Assembly (NCBI GenBank): GCA_017883235.1
Contig: JADGNY010000020.1
Coordinates: 1 to 61,264, forward strand
DNA: 61,264 nucleotides
DNA from: Thermoanaerobaculia bacterium
GTDB lineage: Bacteria > Acidobacteriota > Thermoanaerobaculia > Gp7-AA8
Direction: 5' to 3'
Each line of letters begins with the position of its first letter. Position 1 is the first letter of the stretch. Position numbers and translations under genes: made by a program. Shown here one piece after another: positions 9,412 through 16,813 of the stretch. The notes below the pieces were generated by a model. That model ran no database searches. It was not told the DNA's origin and worked only from the letters and a program-made list of their open reading frames with translations.

Positions 9412-9443
9412 TGGGAAGGTGCATGCCGCGCCTTCCCATTTTT
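9412..9443 (+). terminator. Hairpin plus T-run ahead of prfA
   Basis: Stem TGGGAAGG (9412-9419) pairs with CCTTCCCA (9431-9438) and is followed by TTTTTGTTT. This has the form of an intrinsic terminator. It sits between the DUF1385 stop (9390) and the prfA start (9464), leaving only 20 bp for a promoter, so it may act as a partial terminator or attenuator inside an otherwise co-transcribed operon. Confidence 0.7.
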
Positions 9444-9463
9444 GTTTCTGGCGGGACCGCACC

Positions 9464-10534
9464 ATGTACGAAAAACTGGACGAAATCGAAAAGCGCTACG
9501 AGGAACTGCAACAGAAGATGGCCGATCCGGCCGTGGCCACCGATGTCGCCGCGTTCCGCGACACGATGAAGGCGGTGTCGGAGATCGACGACGTCGTGGC
9601 GAAGTACCGCGAGCTGAAGGACATCCGCAAGCGTCTGGCCGATGCCCGCGAGATGCTGCGGTCCGACGACGACATGCGCGAGCTTGCCGAGATGGAGATC
9701 GCCGAGCTGGAGCCGAAGGCGCCGGCGCTGGAGAAAGAGATCCAGCTCCTCCTGCAGCCGAAAGATCCGAATGACGACAAGAACGTCTTCGTCGAGATCC
9801 GCGCCGGCACGGGCGGCGACGAGGCCTCGCTGTTCGCGGCGGAGATCATGCGCATGTACATCCGCTACGCCGAGATGAAGCGTTGGAAGGTCGACATGAC
9901 CGATGCGAATTACTCCTCGGTCAACGGTATCAAAGACGCCACGCTGCTCATCGAGGGGAACAAGGTCTACTCGCGGCTCAAGTTCGAGTCGGGCGTGCAC
10001 CGCGTGCAGCGCGTTCCGCAGACGGAGACGCAGGGCCGCATCCACACCTCGGCGATTACGGTGGCCGTGCTCCCCGAGGTCGAGGACATCGACATTCAGG
10101 TGAATGAGAAAGACCTGCGCATCGACACGTTCTGCTCGTCCGGCCCGGGCGGACAGTCGGTCAACACGACCTACTCCGCGGTACGCATGACCCATCTCCC
10201 CACCGGGGTGGTTGTGTCGTGTCAGGACGAAAAGTCGCAGATCAAGAACCGCCAGAAGGCGCTCAAGGTGCTGAAGGCGCGCCTCTACGACATCGAGCGC
10301 CAGAAGCGGGAAGACGAGCTCTCGGCCACTCGCAAGGGTCTGATCGGGACCGGCGACCGGTCCGAGAAAATCAGGACCTACAACTTCCCCCAGGACCGCG
10401 TCACGGACCACCGCATCGGTCTGACCGTCCACAACCTTCCCGACATCATGAACGGCAATCTCGACGCCCTCCTAGAGCCGCTGATCGGTCATTTCCAGGC
10501 GGAGAGGCTGCGGGAGGCGGTGGAGGCGCGGTAA
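9464..10534 (+). CDS. prfA: Peptide chain release factor 1
   Basis: 356 residues from ATG 9464. The catalytic GGQ motif is in [17 protein letters not shown] (about residue 230), and the stop-codon-reading tripeptide is PQT in [20 protein letters not shown], fitting the RF1 PxT pattern, so this is RF1 (UAA/UAG) and not RF2. Length is normal. No prmC methyltransferase gene follows, although prfA-prmC is common. Its last 90 nt are repeated at 11141-11230, downstream of a toxin-antitoxin pair. Confidence 0.97.
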   Translation: MYEKLDEIEKRYEELQQKMADPAVATDVAAFRDTMKAVSEIDDVVAKYRELKDIRKRLADAREMLRSDDDMRELAEMEIAELEPKAPALEKEIQLLLQPKDPNDDKNVFVEIRAGTGGDEASLFAAEIMRMYIRYAEMKRWKVDMTDANYSSVNGIKDATLLIEGNKVYSRLKFESGVHRVQRVPQTETQGRIHTSAITVAVLPEVEDIDIQVNEKDLRIDTFCSSGPGGQSVNTTYSAVRMTHLPTGVVVSCQDEKSQIKNRQKALKVLKARLYDIERQKREDELSATRKGLIGTGDRSEKIRTYNFPQDRVTDHRIGLTVHNLPDIMNGNLDALLEPLIGHFQAERLREAVEAR

Positions 10535-10543
10535 ACTCTCACT

Positions 10544-10792
10544 ATGTCGCGAACATTCGAAGAAGTGCGTGATGAGGCTATGGCACTGAAACCGGAACAG
10601 CGCGGCTGTTTGGCCGAAGAATTGTGGGACAGCAATCGAACGGCAGAAGAGCTGGAAATCGATCGTGCCTGGGCTATCGAAGTCGATCGGCGTGTAACTG
10701 AAATCGACGCCGGCATAGGCACGCTCATTCCCGGAGAAGATGTGATTCGCGAGCTCCGCGCAAAGTATGGCAAGCGTTCTCGTCGTCCGTGA
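10544..10792 (+). CDS. Addiction-module antitoxin (RelB/ParE-partner type)
   Basis: 82 residues, 9 bp after prfA. The pattern MSRTFEEVRDEAMALKPEQR...LAEELWDS...EIDRAWAIEVDRRVTEIDAG is that of the addiction-module component family of short helical antitoxins that pair with RelE/ParE toxins. The next gene overlaps its end by 26 nt and encodes such a toxin. It probably neutralises the toxin and may autoregulate the pair. Confidence 0.8.
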   Translation: MSRTFEEVRDEAMALKPEQRGCLAEELWDSNRTAEELEIDRAWAIEVDRRVTEIDAGIGTLIPGEDVIRELRAKYGKRSRRP

Positions 10793-11066
10793 TGAAGCTC
10801 GTCGCGAGCTGCTCGAAGCGCGCGACTATTATGACGAGCAGCGCCGCGGGTACGGTGTACGGTTCGTAGAAGCTGTCGAGCGTGAGTTCGCGCTTCTTCT
10901 CCAATTCGAGAATATCGGCAAGTCAGTCGGTAGCGGCGTCCGTCGACACACGCTGAGTGATTGGCCGTACGGTATTTTCTATCGCCTTCGCGGCGACGAG
11001 TTGATCATCGTTGCCATCGCCCATCATCGCCGCCGTCCAGGTTACTGGCGCTCCCGCTTGCGCTAA
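10767..11066 (+). CDS. RelE/ParE superfamily toxin
   Basis: 99 residues. Matches the ParE pattern: DEARRELLEARDYYDEQRRGYGVRFVEAVEREF, then RRHTLSDWPYGIFYRLRGDELIIVAIAHHRRRPGYW. Overlaps the antitoxin by 26 nt, as usual for these modules. ParE toxins poison gyrase and RelE toxins cut ribosome-bound mRNA; which applies here cannot be read from the sequence. The pair is flanked by a 90-nt direct repeat of the prfA 3' end. Confidence 0.8.
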   Translation: MASVLVVRDEARRELLEARDYYDEQRRGYGVRFVEAVEREFALLLQFENIGKSVGSGVRRHTLSDWPYGIFYRLRGDELIIVAIAHHRRRPGYWRSRLR

Positions 11067-11074
11067 GCTGCACT

Positions 11075-11230
11075 CAGGAAATGTCGAGCTGGGCCGTCGC
11101 AAGCTGCATGACCCATGCCCCCACCGGCGTGGTCGTATCGCATGAACGGCAATCTCGACGTCATCCTTGAGCCGCTCATCCGCCATTTCCAGGCGGAGAA
11201 GCTGCGTGAGGCAGCGGAGGCGCGGTAAAC
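11075..11230 (+). pseudogene. Decayed duplicate of DUF1385-prfA segment
   Basis: Three colinear fragments are joined end to end. 11075-11105 matches 8740-8770 of the DUF1385 gene (29 of 31 by eye); 11107-11140 matches prfA 10186-10219 (about 29 of 34); 11141-11230 matches the prfA 3' end 10447-10536 (about 80 of 90, no gaps) and still translates as MNGNLDVILEPLIRHFQ... to a stop. Two internal deletions explain the joins. Most substitutions in the last fragment are conservative, so the copy diverged under protein constraint before decaying or came from a related strain. Confidence 0.85.
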
Positions 11231-11251
11231 AAGCCGAGGTAGAATTCAGAC

Positions 11252-11473
11252 ATGACAGTCACGTTTGAAAACATCGAAGCTGCCGCTTTGGAGCTGCCTG
11301 AAGGTGATCGGATTCACCTTGCGCACGTGCTTGCGCAGAGCGTGGCGCATGACACGCCTGAAATGGAAGAGGCATTGCTTGACGAAGTCGAACGTCGCAT
11401 CGAGCTTCAGGGCGCCGGAAAGATCAGCGACATCGACGCGGACGAGCTCTACCGCGAGCTGCGTCGCCGCTAG
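11252..11473 (+). CDS. Orphan addiction-module antitoxin
   Basis: 73 residues: MTVTFENIEAAALELPEGDR...LAHVLAQSV...MEEALLDEVERRIELQGAG. Same family as the antitoxin at 10544, and likewise positioned just after a prfA 3' end (here the decayed copy). No toxin follows; the next gene is on the other strand and ends at 11502. It may be a leftover of a second toxin-antitoxin module or an anti-addiction antitoxin. Confidence 0.7.
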   Translation: MTVTFENIEAAALELPEGDRIHLAHVLAQSVAHDTPEMEEALLDEVERRIELQGAGKISDIDADELYRELRRR

Positions 11474-11501
11474 ATTGTGAATCGCCCGCTCCCGGGAACG
11501 T

Positions 11502-12653
11502 CTAAGACAGCATTGGCGCGAGCCACGCGAACCGGGCGCAGAGTGGAGCGAACCACTCCGGGTAAGCGGCGCCGATGCCGATATGGCCGCCGTGTGGCGT
11601 CTCTTCGACGTGCGCGAGCGGCTGCGACTCCGCGGCGCGCGCGAGCGACTGGAGCGCGGCGGGCGGGAAGACCGTATCGTCGCTGGCGCCGATAATCAGC
11701 AGCGGTGCGGCGATGCGATCGAGCTGCGTCGACGGCTCCACGGTCTCGACAAGCGAGCGCCCATCGGGTCGAAGCTGCTTGGTCTCATCATCAAGCCACG
11801 CCACGAATTGGCTGAAGAGCCGCTGCTTCTCTGGCCGCATTCCAGCCGACTTCATACGGATCGTCAGAGCCTCGTGGAAGAACTGGCGGATGAAGGCCAG
11901 GAACGGGTGGTGGAGGAAGTCGGGGGCTTGATCGAGATGCGGGATTACCTCCGCCAGTGCAGCGGGCGGCGACGCGGCAATGCCACCGGCGAAGAGGCGG
12001 TGGCGATCGCGCGACATCGCGTTGATGACGTAGAGCGCGCCGAGGCTGAAGCCGAACAGGACGATCGGACTGGCAGGAAAACGGCCGTGGAGCGCGTGCG
12101 CCCACGCCATGGCGTCGCCGGCCTCGAGGATTCCGAAGGTGGGCTTGAAAGCCTCGGTGAAAAGCTCACCGTGCCAGCGGAGATCGGCCATCACTACGCC
12201 CAGGCCGCTGCTCGCGAGCGACGACGCCGTCACGTGCATATAGCGGCTTTGTTTGCTGTCGTACATCCCGTGAAGCATCAGCACGACTGGCGCGCCGGCA
12301 CGCAACGGCGGCCGGGCGTAGCTGCGCAGCGGTGCGGCATTGTCGCAATCGATGTCGAGCGTCTCGAACCCGTCTGGCGCGGCGCCGCGGCCGGCGGTAT
12401 CGCCGTACTGGTCGAGGAGCTTCCGCCTGTTATCGCGGCGGACGACCGCCATCGTCGCCTTGAAGCCTGACATTTTACTTGGCGGTGGATCGGTGGCAGC
12501 GAGCAGGTGCCAAAGGTCGTCAGGGGTCGCGATGACCTGTGCGAGAGGCGGCGCGGCGGTCGATACCGATGGCAGCGCGCCGATCCCAAGAAGTGCCAGA
12601 GCTGCTTCCGAGGCGAGCGCCCGCAGCGTGATGATCAGTTGTGGGGCGTTCAC
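11502..12653 (-). CDS. Alpha/beta hydrolase, YheT-like
   Basis: 383 residues. The fold motifs are in order: VVLMLHGMYDSKQSRY (oxyanion region), nucleophile serine in GFSLGA, acid in IIGASDDTVFPP, and histidine in ETPHGGHIG. The long N-terminal region and the placement of HG and GFSLGA resemble YheT-type hydrolases. The substrate is unknown. The N-terminus is hydrophobic (residues 5-33) and could be a membrane anchor or signal. Divergent from the methyltransferase at 12673. Confidence 0.8.
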   Translation of the reverse strand: MNAPQLIITLRALASEAALALLGIGALPSVSTAAPPLAQVIATPDDLWHLLAATDPPPSKMSGFKATMAVVRRDNRRKLLDQYGDTAGRGAAPDGFETLDIDCDNAAPLRSYARPPLRAGAPVVLMLHGMYDSKQSRYMHVTASSLASSGLGVVMADLRWHGELFTEAFKPTFGILEAGDAMAWAHALHGRFPASPIVLFGFSLGALYVINAMSRDRHRLFAGGIAASPPAALAEVIPHLDQAPDFLHHPFLAFIRQFFHEALTIRMKSAGMRPEKQRLFSQFVAWLDDETKQLRPDGRSLVETVEPSTQLDRIAAPLLIIGASDDTVFPPAALQSLARAAESQPLAHVEETPHGGHIGIGAAYPEWFAPLCARFAWLAPMLS

Positions 12654-12672
12654 TCGTCTATGATCTCACGCC

Positions 12673-13314
12673 ATGAAATCCCGCATCGATCAGGTCATCA
12701 AACGCGTTCAGGCCGAATATCTCGACACGCTTCTCCCGTCGCGCGATCCGCTGCTGGCGGGGATGGAGGCGTTCGCGGCGGCGCATGGACATCCGATTGC
12801 TGACCCCGAGGTGGGGCAGCTCATGCGGGTTCTGGTGCGAGCGAAACAGCCCAAGCACCTGATCGAGGTCGGCACCAACATCGGCTACTCCGTGATCGTC
12901 CTCGGGCGGGAGTGTCCGGCGGATGCGGTGATCGAGACGATCGAGCTCGATCGCGTCATCCTCGCCAATGCCCAACGATTCGTCGGCGAAGCGCATCTCA
13001 CGTGCGAGGTGAAGTTTCATCAGGGAGCGGCTCTCGAGGTGCTTCCGACGTTGGCCGGACCGTTCGACTTCGTCTTCATCGACTGCGTGAAAACCGAGTA
13101 CGAGCAATACCTCGATCAGCTCCTGCCGAAGCTGGCACCTGGCGCGATGATCGTCTGCGACAACCTCTTGTGGGGCGGCAAGGTCGCGGAAGACGTCCAC
13201 GATCCATCGACCGATGCACTGCGTGCGTTCAACGAACGGATCGCCTCGGATCCGCGGCTGACTACGATCGTGCTCGCCGCGGGAGATGGGGTCGGGATCT
13301 CGATCGTCAACTAA
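12673..13314 (+). CDS. Class I SAM-dependent O-methyltransferase
   Basis: 213 residues, typical for the catechol-O-methyltransferase-like family (about 215). The SAM-binding glycine motif is LIEVGTNIGYSVIVL, followed by ETIELD, FDFVFIDCVKTEY (metal/substrate Asp) and IVCDNLLWGGKV (metal-binding Asp-Asn). Probably cytosolic with a divalent metal. Substrate unknown; candidates are catechols or small phenolics. A hairpin terminator follows immediately after the stop. Confidence 0.9.
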   Translation: MKSRIDQVIKRVQAEYLDTLLPSRDPLLAGMEAFAAAHGHPIADPEVGQLMRVLVRAKQPKHLIEVGTNIGYSVIVLGRECPADAVIETIELDRVILANAQRFVGEAHLTCEVKFHQGAALEVLPTLAGPFDFVFIDCVKTEYEQYLDQLLPKLAPGAMIVCDNLLWGGKVAEDVHDPSTDALRAFNERIASDPRLTTIVLAAGDGVGISIVN

Positions 13315-13315
13315 A

Positions 13316-13338
13316 AAGGCCGCCCAGCGGGCGGCCTT
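13316..13338. terminator. Bidirectional hairpin terminator
   Basis: Perfect 10-bp stem (AAGGCCGCCC, 13316-13325; GGGCGGCCTT, 13329-13338) with a 3-nt loop, preceded by an A-run that becomes a T-run on the opposite strand. It separates the convergent methyltransferase and DUF1573 genes and can serve both. Confidence 0.85.
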
Positions 13339-13363
13339 CTCGGCTGATTTGGCTTGAGTCGGC

Positions 13364-14524
13364 TTATTTTGCCGCGGACTTGGCAGGGGCGCCGGCCTTG
13401 ATCGTCGCCTTCATCGGCACCGTCACGATGGGACTCATTTTGTCGTTCGTGTAGATCTTCACCGTGCCGTCGACGTCGCCCGGCTTGGCATCTTTGGCGA
13501 TCTGGAGCGTCACTTCGTACTCGCCCTTGTTGGCGGTCGGCTTCACGCTCGACACGACGGCCGGGATGCTCGACTCCACCCTCGAGACGACGAACGACTC
13601 GGGAGCCCGAAGGTTGTTCGAATGCAGGATCACCGTGCGGGTTGCCGCAACATCGACAGGTGAGACCTCGCCGAAGTTCAGCGCCGTCGGCTCGACGCGG
13701 AAGGGAGGACGGACCACGCCGGAAATGCTGACGAAGTAATCCGGCTGGTGCTTCGAAGTGGTGATGATGTGGACCTTGTCGGAGAGCGGGCCGAGTTTGG
13801 TGTCGCGTCCGCCGACGGTGATCTTCACCTTGTACTGATCCTGGCCCGGGCGCCCGACGTTCGGAGCCTTATCCGTTTCGGTGGCGATCTTCTCGTAGGT
13901 CGCATTCACCCATTTGACCGGCTCGTTCGTGGTCGGATCGATGGGCAATTCCACCTTCGTGACCGCGAACGGCTCTTCCTCTTCGGAGTAGAGGATGACG
14001 CTCTGTGATTCGGCCTCGCCCTGGAGGAGGTTGAAGCGGACGAAGCCGGCAGGGAACGCTTCCACGTACGGTTTCACGATCGCATGGATCGTGAGCTGCG
14101 AGGTGGGCGTGGTCAGATCATTCGTCTCCAGCGTGATCGTCTTCGCGATCGGGCCGGCGAAGGCGGTTGTGTCGACGTGTGCGGTGACCTTTCCGGTCTC
14201 GCCAGGCTTGATGACCTTGTCGAAGTCGGCGACCGTGCAGCCGCATCCGGGCTTGGCTGAGATGATCTGCAGGTCGGCATCGCCGGTGTTCTTGACCAGG
14301 AACGACCAGTCGAGCTTTTCACCCTTGGAGATCGTGCCGTAATCCTTGATCGGCTCGACGATGGTGAGGCGGGGTGCCGCGTCTTTGGCCGCGGGCTCAG
14401 CCTTCTTCTCGGCGGGAGCCTCGCTCTTTTTCGCTTTGACCGGCTGATCGGCGGCAAACGAAATGGCGGCGGTCAACGCGACGACGACCGCGATCATGAC
14501 GACTAGAATTCGCTTCGACGACAT
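13364..14524 (-). CDS. Secreted DUF1573 protein
   Basis: 386 residues from ATG 14524, chosen for the AGGAGG ribosome site just upstream and a clear signal peptide (MSSKRILVVMIAVVVALTA). A charged Ala/Lys/Glu linker precedes a DUF1573 domain: YGTISKGEKLDWSFLVKNTG, then KPGCGCTVADFDK with the family's GCGCT motif, then KPGETGKVTAHVDT. Two further Ig-like segments follow (around residues 170-270 and 280-380). DUF1573 proteins are periplasmic or surface proteins of unknown function common in Bacteroidetes, Planctomycetes and Acidobacteria. Confidence 0.85.
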   Translation of the reverse strand: MSSKRILVVMIAVVVALTAAISFAADQPVKAKKSEAPAEKKAEPAAKDAAPRLTIVEPIKDYGTISKGEKLDWSFLVKNTGDADLQIISAKPGCGCTVADFDKVIKPGETGKVTAHVDTTAFAGPIAKTITLETNDLTTPTSQLTIHAIVKPYVEAFPAGFVRFNLLQGEAESQSVILYSEEEEPFAVTKVELPIDPTTNEPVKWVNATYEKIATETDKAPNVGRPGQDQYKVKITVGGRDTKLGPLSDKVHIITTSKHQPDYFVSISGVVRPPFRVEPTALNFGEVSPVDVAATRTVILHSNNLRAPESFVVSRVESSIPAVVSSVKPTANKGEYEVTLQIAKDAKPGDVDGTVKIYTNDKMSPIVTVPMKATIKAGAPAKSAAK

Positions 14525-14677
14525 GGACAAAATCCTCCTGTGTTGGACGACGTGAAAGTTTCTTGTGAACCGCCGGATTCGAACATCGCACCGCGGATGA
14601 CGATTCCCTCCGCCCGGGGCCGTCCATTCTACAATCTGGCGCCGCGGAGCACGCTTCTTGCTCAGTCCGCGCCTCCA

Positions 14678-16117
14678 ATGGCTCACGTCAAAGAACTGCT
14701 ACCAGTCAAAAAGGTCTATCTCATCGGCATCGGCGGGACCGCGATGGCCTCGCTTGCCGGCATGCTGCAGGAACGCGGGTACGAAGTAGCGGGCTCGGAT
14801 GAGCACGTCTACCCCCCGATGTCGACCTACCTCGAACGCCTCGGCATTGCAGTGCTCGAAGGGTATACGAAAGACCACCTGGTGACGTTCCATCCCGACC
14901 TGGTCGTGATCGGTAACGCCGCCGCCTCCACCAATGCTGAGGCGGCCGGTACGCTCGAGCTCGACCTGCCGTACACATCCATGCCCGAGGCGATCCACCA
15001 GCTCTTCATCAAGGAGAAACACTCCATCGTCGTAACCGGCACACATGGCAAGACCACGACCACCTCGCTGATGGCCTGGCTGCTCGAATCCGCCGGCCGC
15101 GATCCCAGCATGGTCGTTGGCGGGATCCCGCTGAACTTCAATCAGAACTTCAAGCTCGGAGGCGGTCCGGAGTTCGTCATCGAAGGGGACGAATACAACA
15201 CAGCGTTTTTCGATAAAGGTCCGAAGTTTCTGCACTACGGAGCGAACACGCTGCTCGTCAACAACATCGAGTTCGACCACGCCGACATCTACGCCAATCT
15301 CGAAGCGATCATCGATGCCTTCCGCAAGGGCGTTCAGCAGGTGGCGCCGGCAGACGTGATCGTGGCGAACGGCGATGATGCCAACGTGATGTCTCTTCGT
15401 GCGGACGCGCGGTCACGATGGCTCACGTTCGGGACATCGCGCGGCTGCGACATCACCGCCACCGACATCGAGTTCACTCCCGAAGGAGGCGCGTTCACGG
15501 CGTGGTGGGAGGGGAGCGAATGGTTCCGCTTCCGTACGACGCTTTCCGGCCAGCACAACGTCGTCAACGCCCTCGCCGACATTGCCATCGCCCGCCTGCG
15601 CGGCCTCTCCGCCGAGGAGATTCAGCGCGGGCTGGAGACCTTTCAGGGGATCAAGCGGCGGATGGAAGTGCGCGGCGTCGAGCGCGGCGTCACCGTCATC
15701 GACGATTTCGCCCATCACCCCACCGCCATCGAAACGACCCTGGCCGGCGCAAAGCGGCGCTACCCGGGACGGCGGATCTGGGCGCTCTTCGAGCCGCGCT
15801 CGATCACGTCGAGCCGCAAGGAGTTCGAAGCCGGGTACATCGAAGCCTTCCACCAGGCCGACCGAGTCATCATCGGACCGATCTTCCACAAAGGCCGCTA
15901 CGAAACGCGTTACGGCCTCGACAAGATGATGTCCGCGGCCGCGATCGTCGACCGGCTCAACGCCGACGGCATCCCCGCGGAACAGATCGACGATTTCGAC
16001 GCCATCGCGGAGGTCATCGGCCGCGATGCGCGGCCGGACGACGTCGTCATGGTCATGTCATCCGGTGCGTTCGGGGGAGTGCACGAGAAGATACTGGAAC
16101 GGCTGTCATCGCGCTAA
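14678..16117 (+). CDS. mpl: UDP-N-acetylmuramate:L-Ala-gamma-D-Glu-meso-DAP ligase
   Basis: 479 residues from ATG 14678. Mur-ligase features: Rossmann start VYLIGIGGTAMASLAGML, ATP loop VTGTHGKTTTT, and IEGDEYNTAFFDKGPKF, which marks Mpl rather than MurC (the DEYNTAFFD segment). Later VIDDFAHHPTAI and ALFEPRS fit the C-terminal domain. Mpl reattaches recycled murein tripeptide to UDP-MurNAc in the cytoplasm. Its presence implies peptidoglycan recycling and meso-DAP in the wall, consistent with the dap genes at 19667-25843. The 3' end overlaps the convergent Nudix gene by 12 nt. Confidence 0.9.
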   Translation: MAHVKELLPVKKVYLIGIGGTAMASLAGMLQERGYEVAGSDEHVYPPMSTYLERLGIAVLEGYTKDHLVTFHPDLVVIGNAAASTNAEAAGTLELDLPYTSMPEAIHQLFIKEKHSIVVTGTHGKTTTTSLMAWLLESAGRDPSMVVGGIPLNFNQNFKLGGGPEFVIEGDEYNTAFFDKGPKFLHYGANTLLVNNIEFDHADIYANLEAIIDAFRKGVQQVAPADVIVANGDDANVMSLRADARSRWLTFGTSRGCDITATDIEFTPEGGAFTAWWEGSEWFRFRTTLSGQHNVVNALADIAIARLRGLSAEEIQRGLETFQGIKRRMEVRGVERGVTVIDDFAHHPTAIETTLAGAKRRYPGRRIWALFEPRSITSSRKEFEAGYIEAFHQADRVIIGPIFHKGRYETRYGLDKMMSAAAIVDRLNADGIPAEQIDDFDAIAEVIGRDARPDDVVMVMSSGAFGGVHEKILERLSSR

Positions 16118-16609
16118 CCACCACAACCCCGCCCACACCTTCACGTCGATGAGGACTCCTTCGTCGCCCTTGCGCGTTAACCATTCGTCGATGTCGTTGC
16201 GCGGAACGCGGTGGACAGTGATGTCTTCGCCGGCAACTCCACCTCCAGCTCCGCGCTGCGAAAGTCCCCTGGCGCGGTAGAAAGCCACGGTCTCCGAGGT
16301 GATGCCGGGCGACGTCGGGCCGGCCGTGAGGCGCTCGACCTTCGTGCAGGCGTACCCGGTCTCTTCTTCCAGCTCGCGCTTCGCCGTTTGCTCTGGATCA
16401 TCGTGGCCGTCTTCGTCACCGACAAGGCCGGCAGGGAAGTCGATGACGCGCGCGTTGACAGGGCGGCGAAGCTGTTCGACGAGGATGACATGGTCGTCGT
16501 CCGTTACAGCCAGGATCACCACCGCCGATTTCCCCTTCTTCCGCTCGACGAACTCCCAGCCGTCATGCTCGAAGACCAGTACGTGCTTCCCTTCGAAGAT
16601 CTGCCGCAT
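16106..16609 (-). CDS. Nudix hydrolase, ADP-ribose pyrophosphatase-like
   Basis: 167 residues. The Nudix box reads GLVGDEDGHDDPEQ followed by TAKRELEEETGY, with the REUxEExGU core intact (RELEEETGY); the first spacer is slightly longer than consensus. The preceding VEQLRRPVNARVIDFPAG resembles NudF/ADP-ribose pyrophosphatases. Probable hydrolysis of nucleoside-diphosphate sugars. Its start lies 2 nt after the stop of a possible small gene. Confidence 0.85.
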   Translation of the reverse strand: MRQIFEGKHVLVFEHDGWEFVERKKGKSAVVILAVTDDDHVILVEQLRRPVNARVIDFPAGLVGDEDGHDDPEQTAKRELEEETGYACTKVERLTAGPTSPGITSETVAFYRARGLSQRGAGGGVAGEDITVHRVPRNDIDEWLTRKGDEGVLIDVKVWAGLWWLAR

Positions 16610-16611
16610 CG

Positions 16612-16779
16612 TCAGAAGAGACTACCTTGCGGCGTCGGGCGGCGGAAAGCCTCCGTCGACATCTCGTACCGTTTCTCGTTCAGGTGCAGCCTGCGGCAGG
16701 TGACCTCGAACATCGATTCGATCTGATCGGCGAAGATCCCTTTGCCGCGCTGGCGCACACCCCATTGCGGGTCGTACAA
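16612..16779 (-). CDS. Possible small protein upstream of the Nudix gene
   Basis: 55 codons from TTG 16779 (alternative internal GTG and ATG starts), ending with TGA 2 nt before the Nudix ATG. The translation has natural-looking composition: YDPQWGVRQRGKGIFADQ, then SMFEVTCRRLHLNEKRYEM, ending FRRPTPQGSLF. No ribosome site is obvious for any start, and I do not recognise the family. The tight spacing to the next gene is the main support. Could also be a decayed gene end. Confidence 0.35.
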   Translation of the reverse strand: MYDPQWGVRQRGKGIFADQIESMFEVTCRRLHLNEKRYEMSTEAFRRPTPQGSLF

Positions 16780-16813
16780 AAGAAATTCTACGAAGGGTAG
16801 AAAAACGACCGAT

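Noticed and set aside
10447-11230. Integrative element att sites at the prfA 3' end
   Set aside because: No integrase lies between the direct repeats, and the decayed copy also contains DUF1385 and mid-prfA pieces, which favours duplication and deletion.
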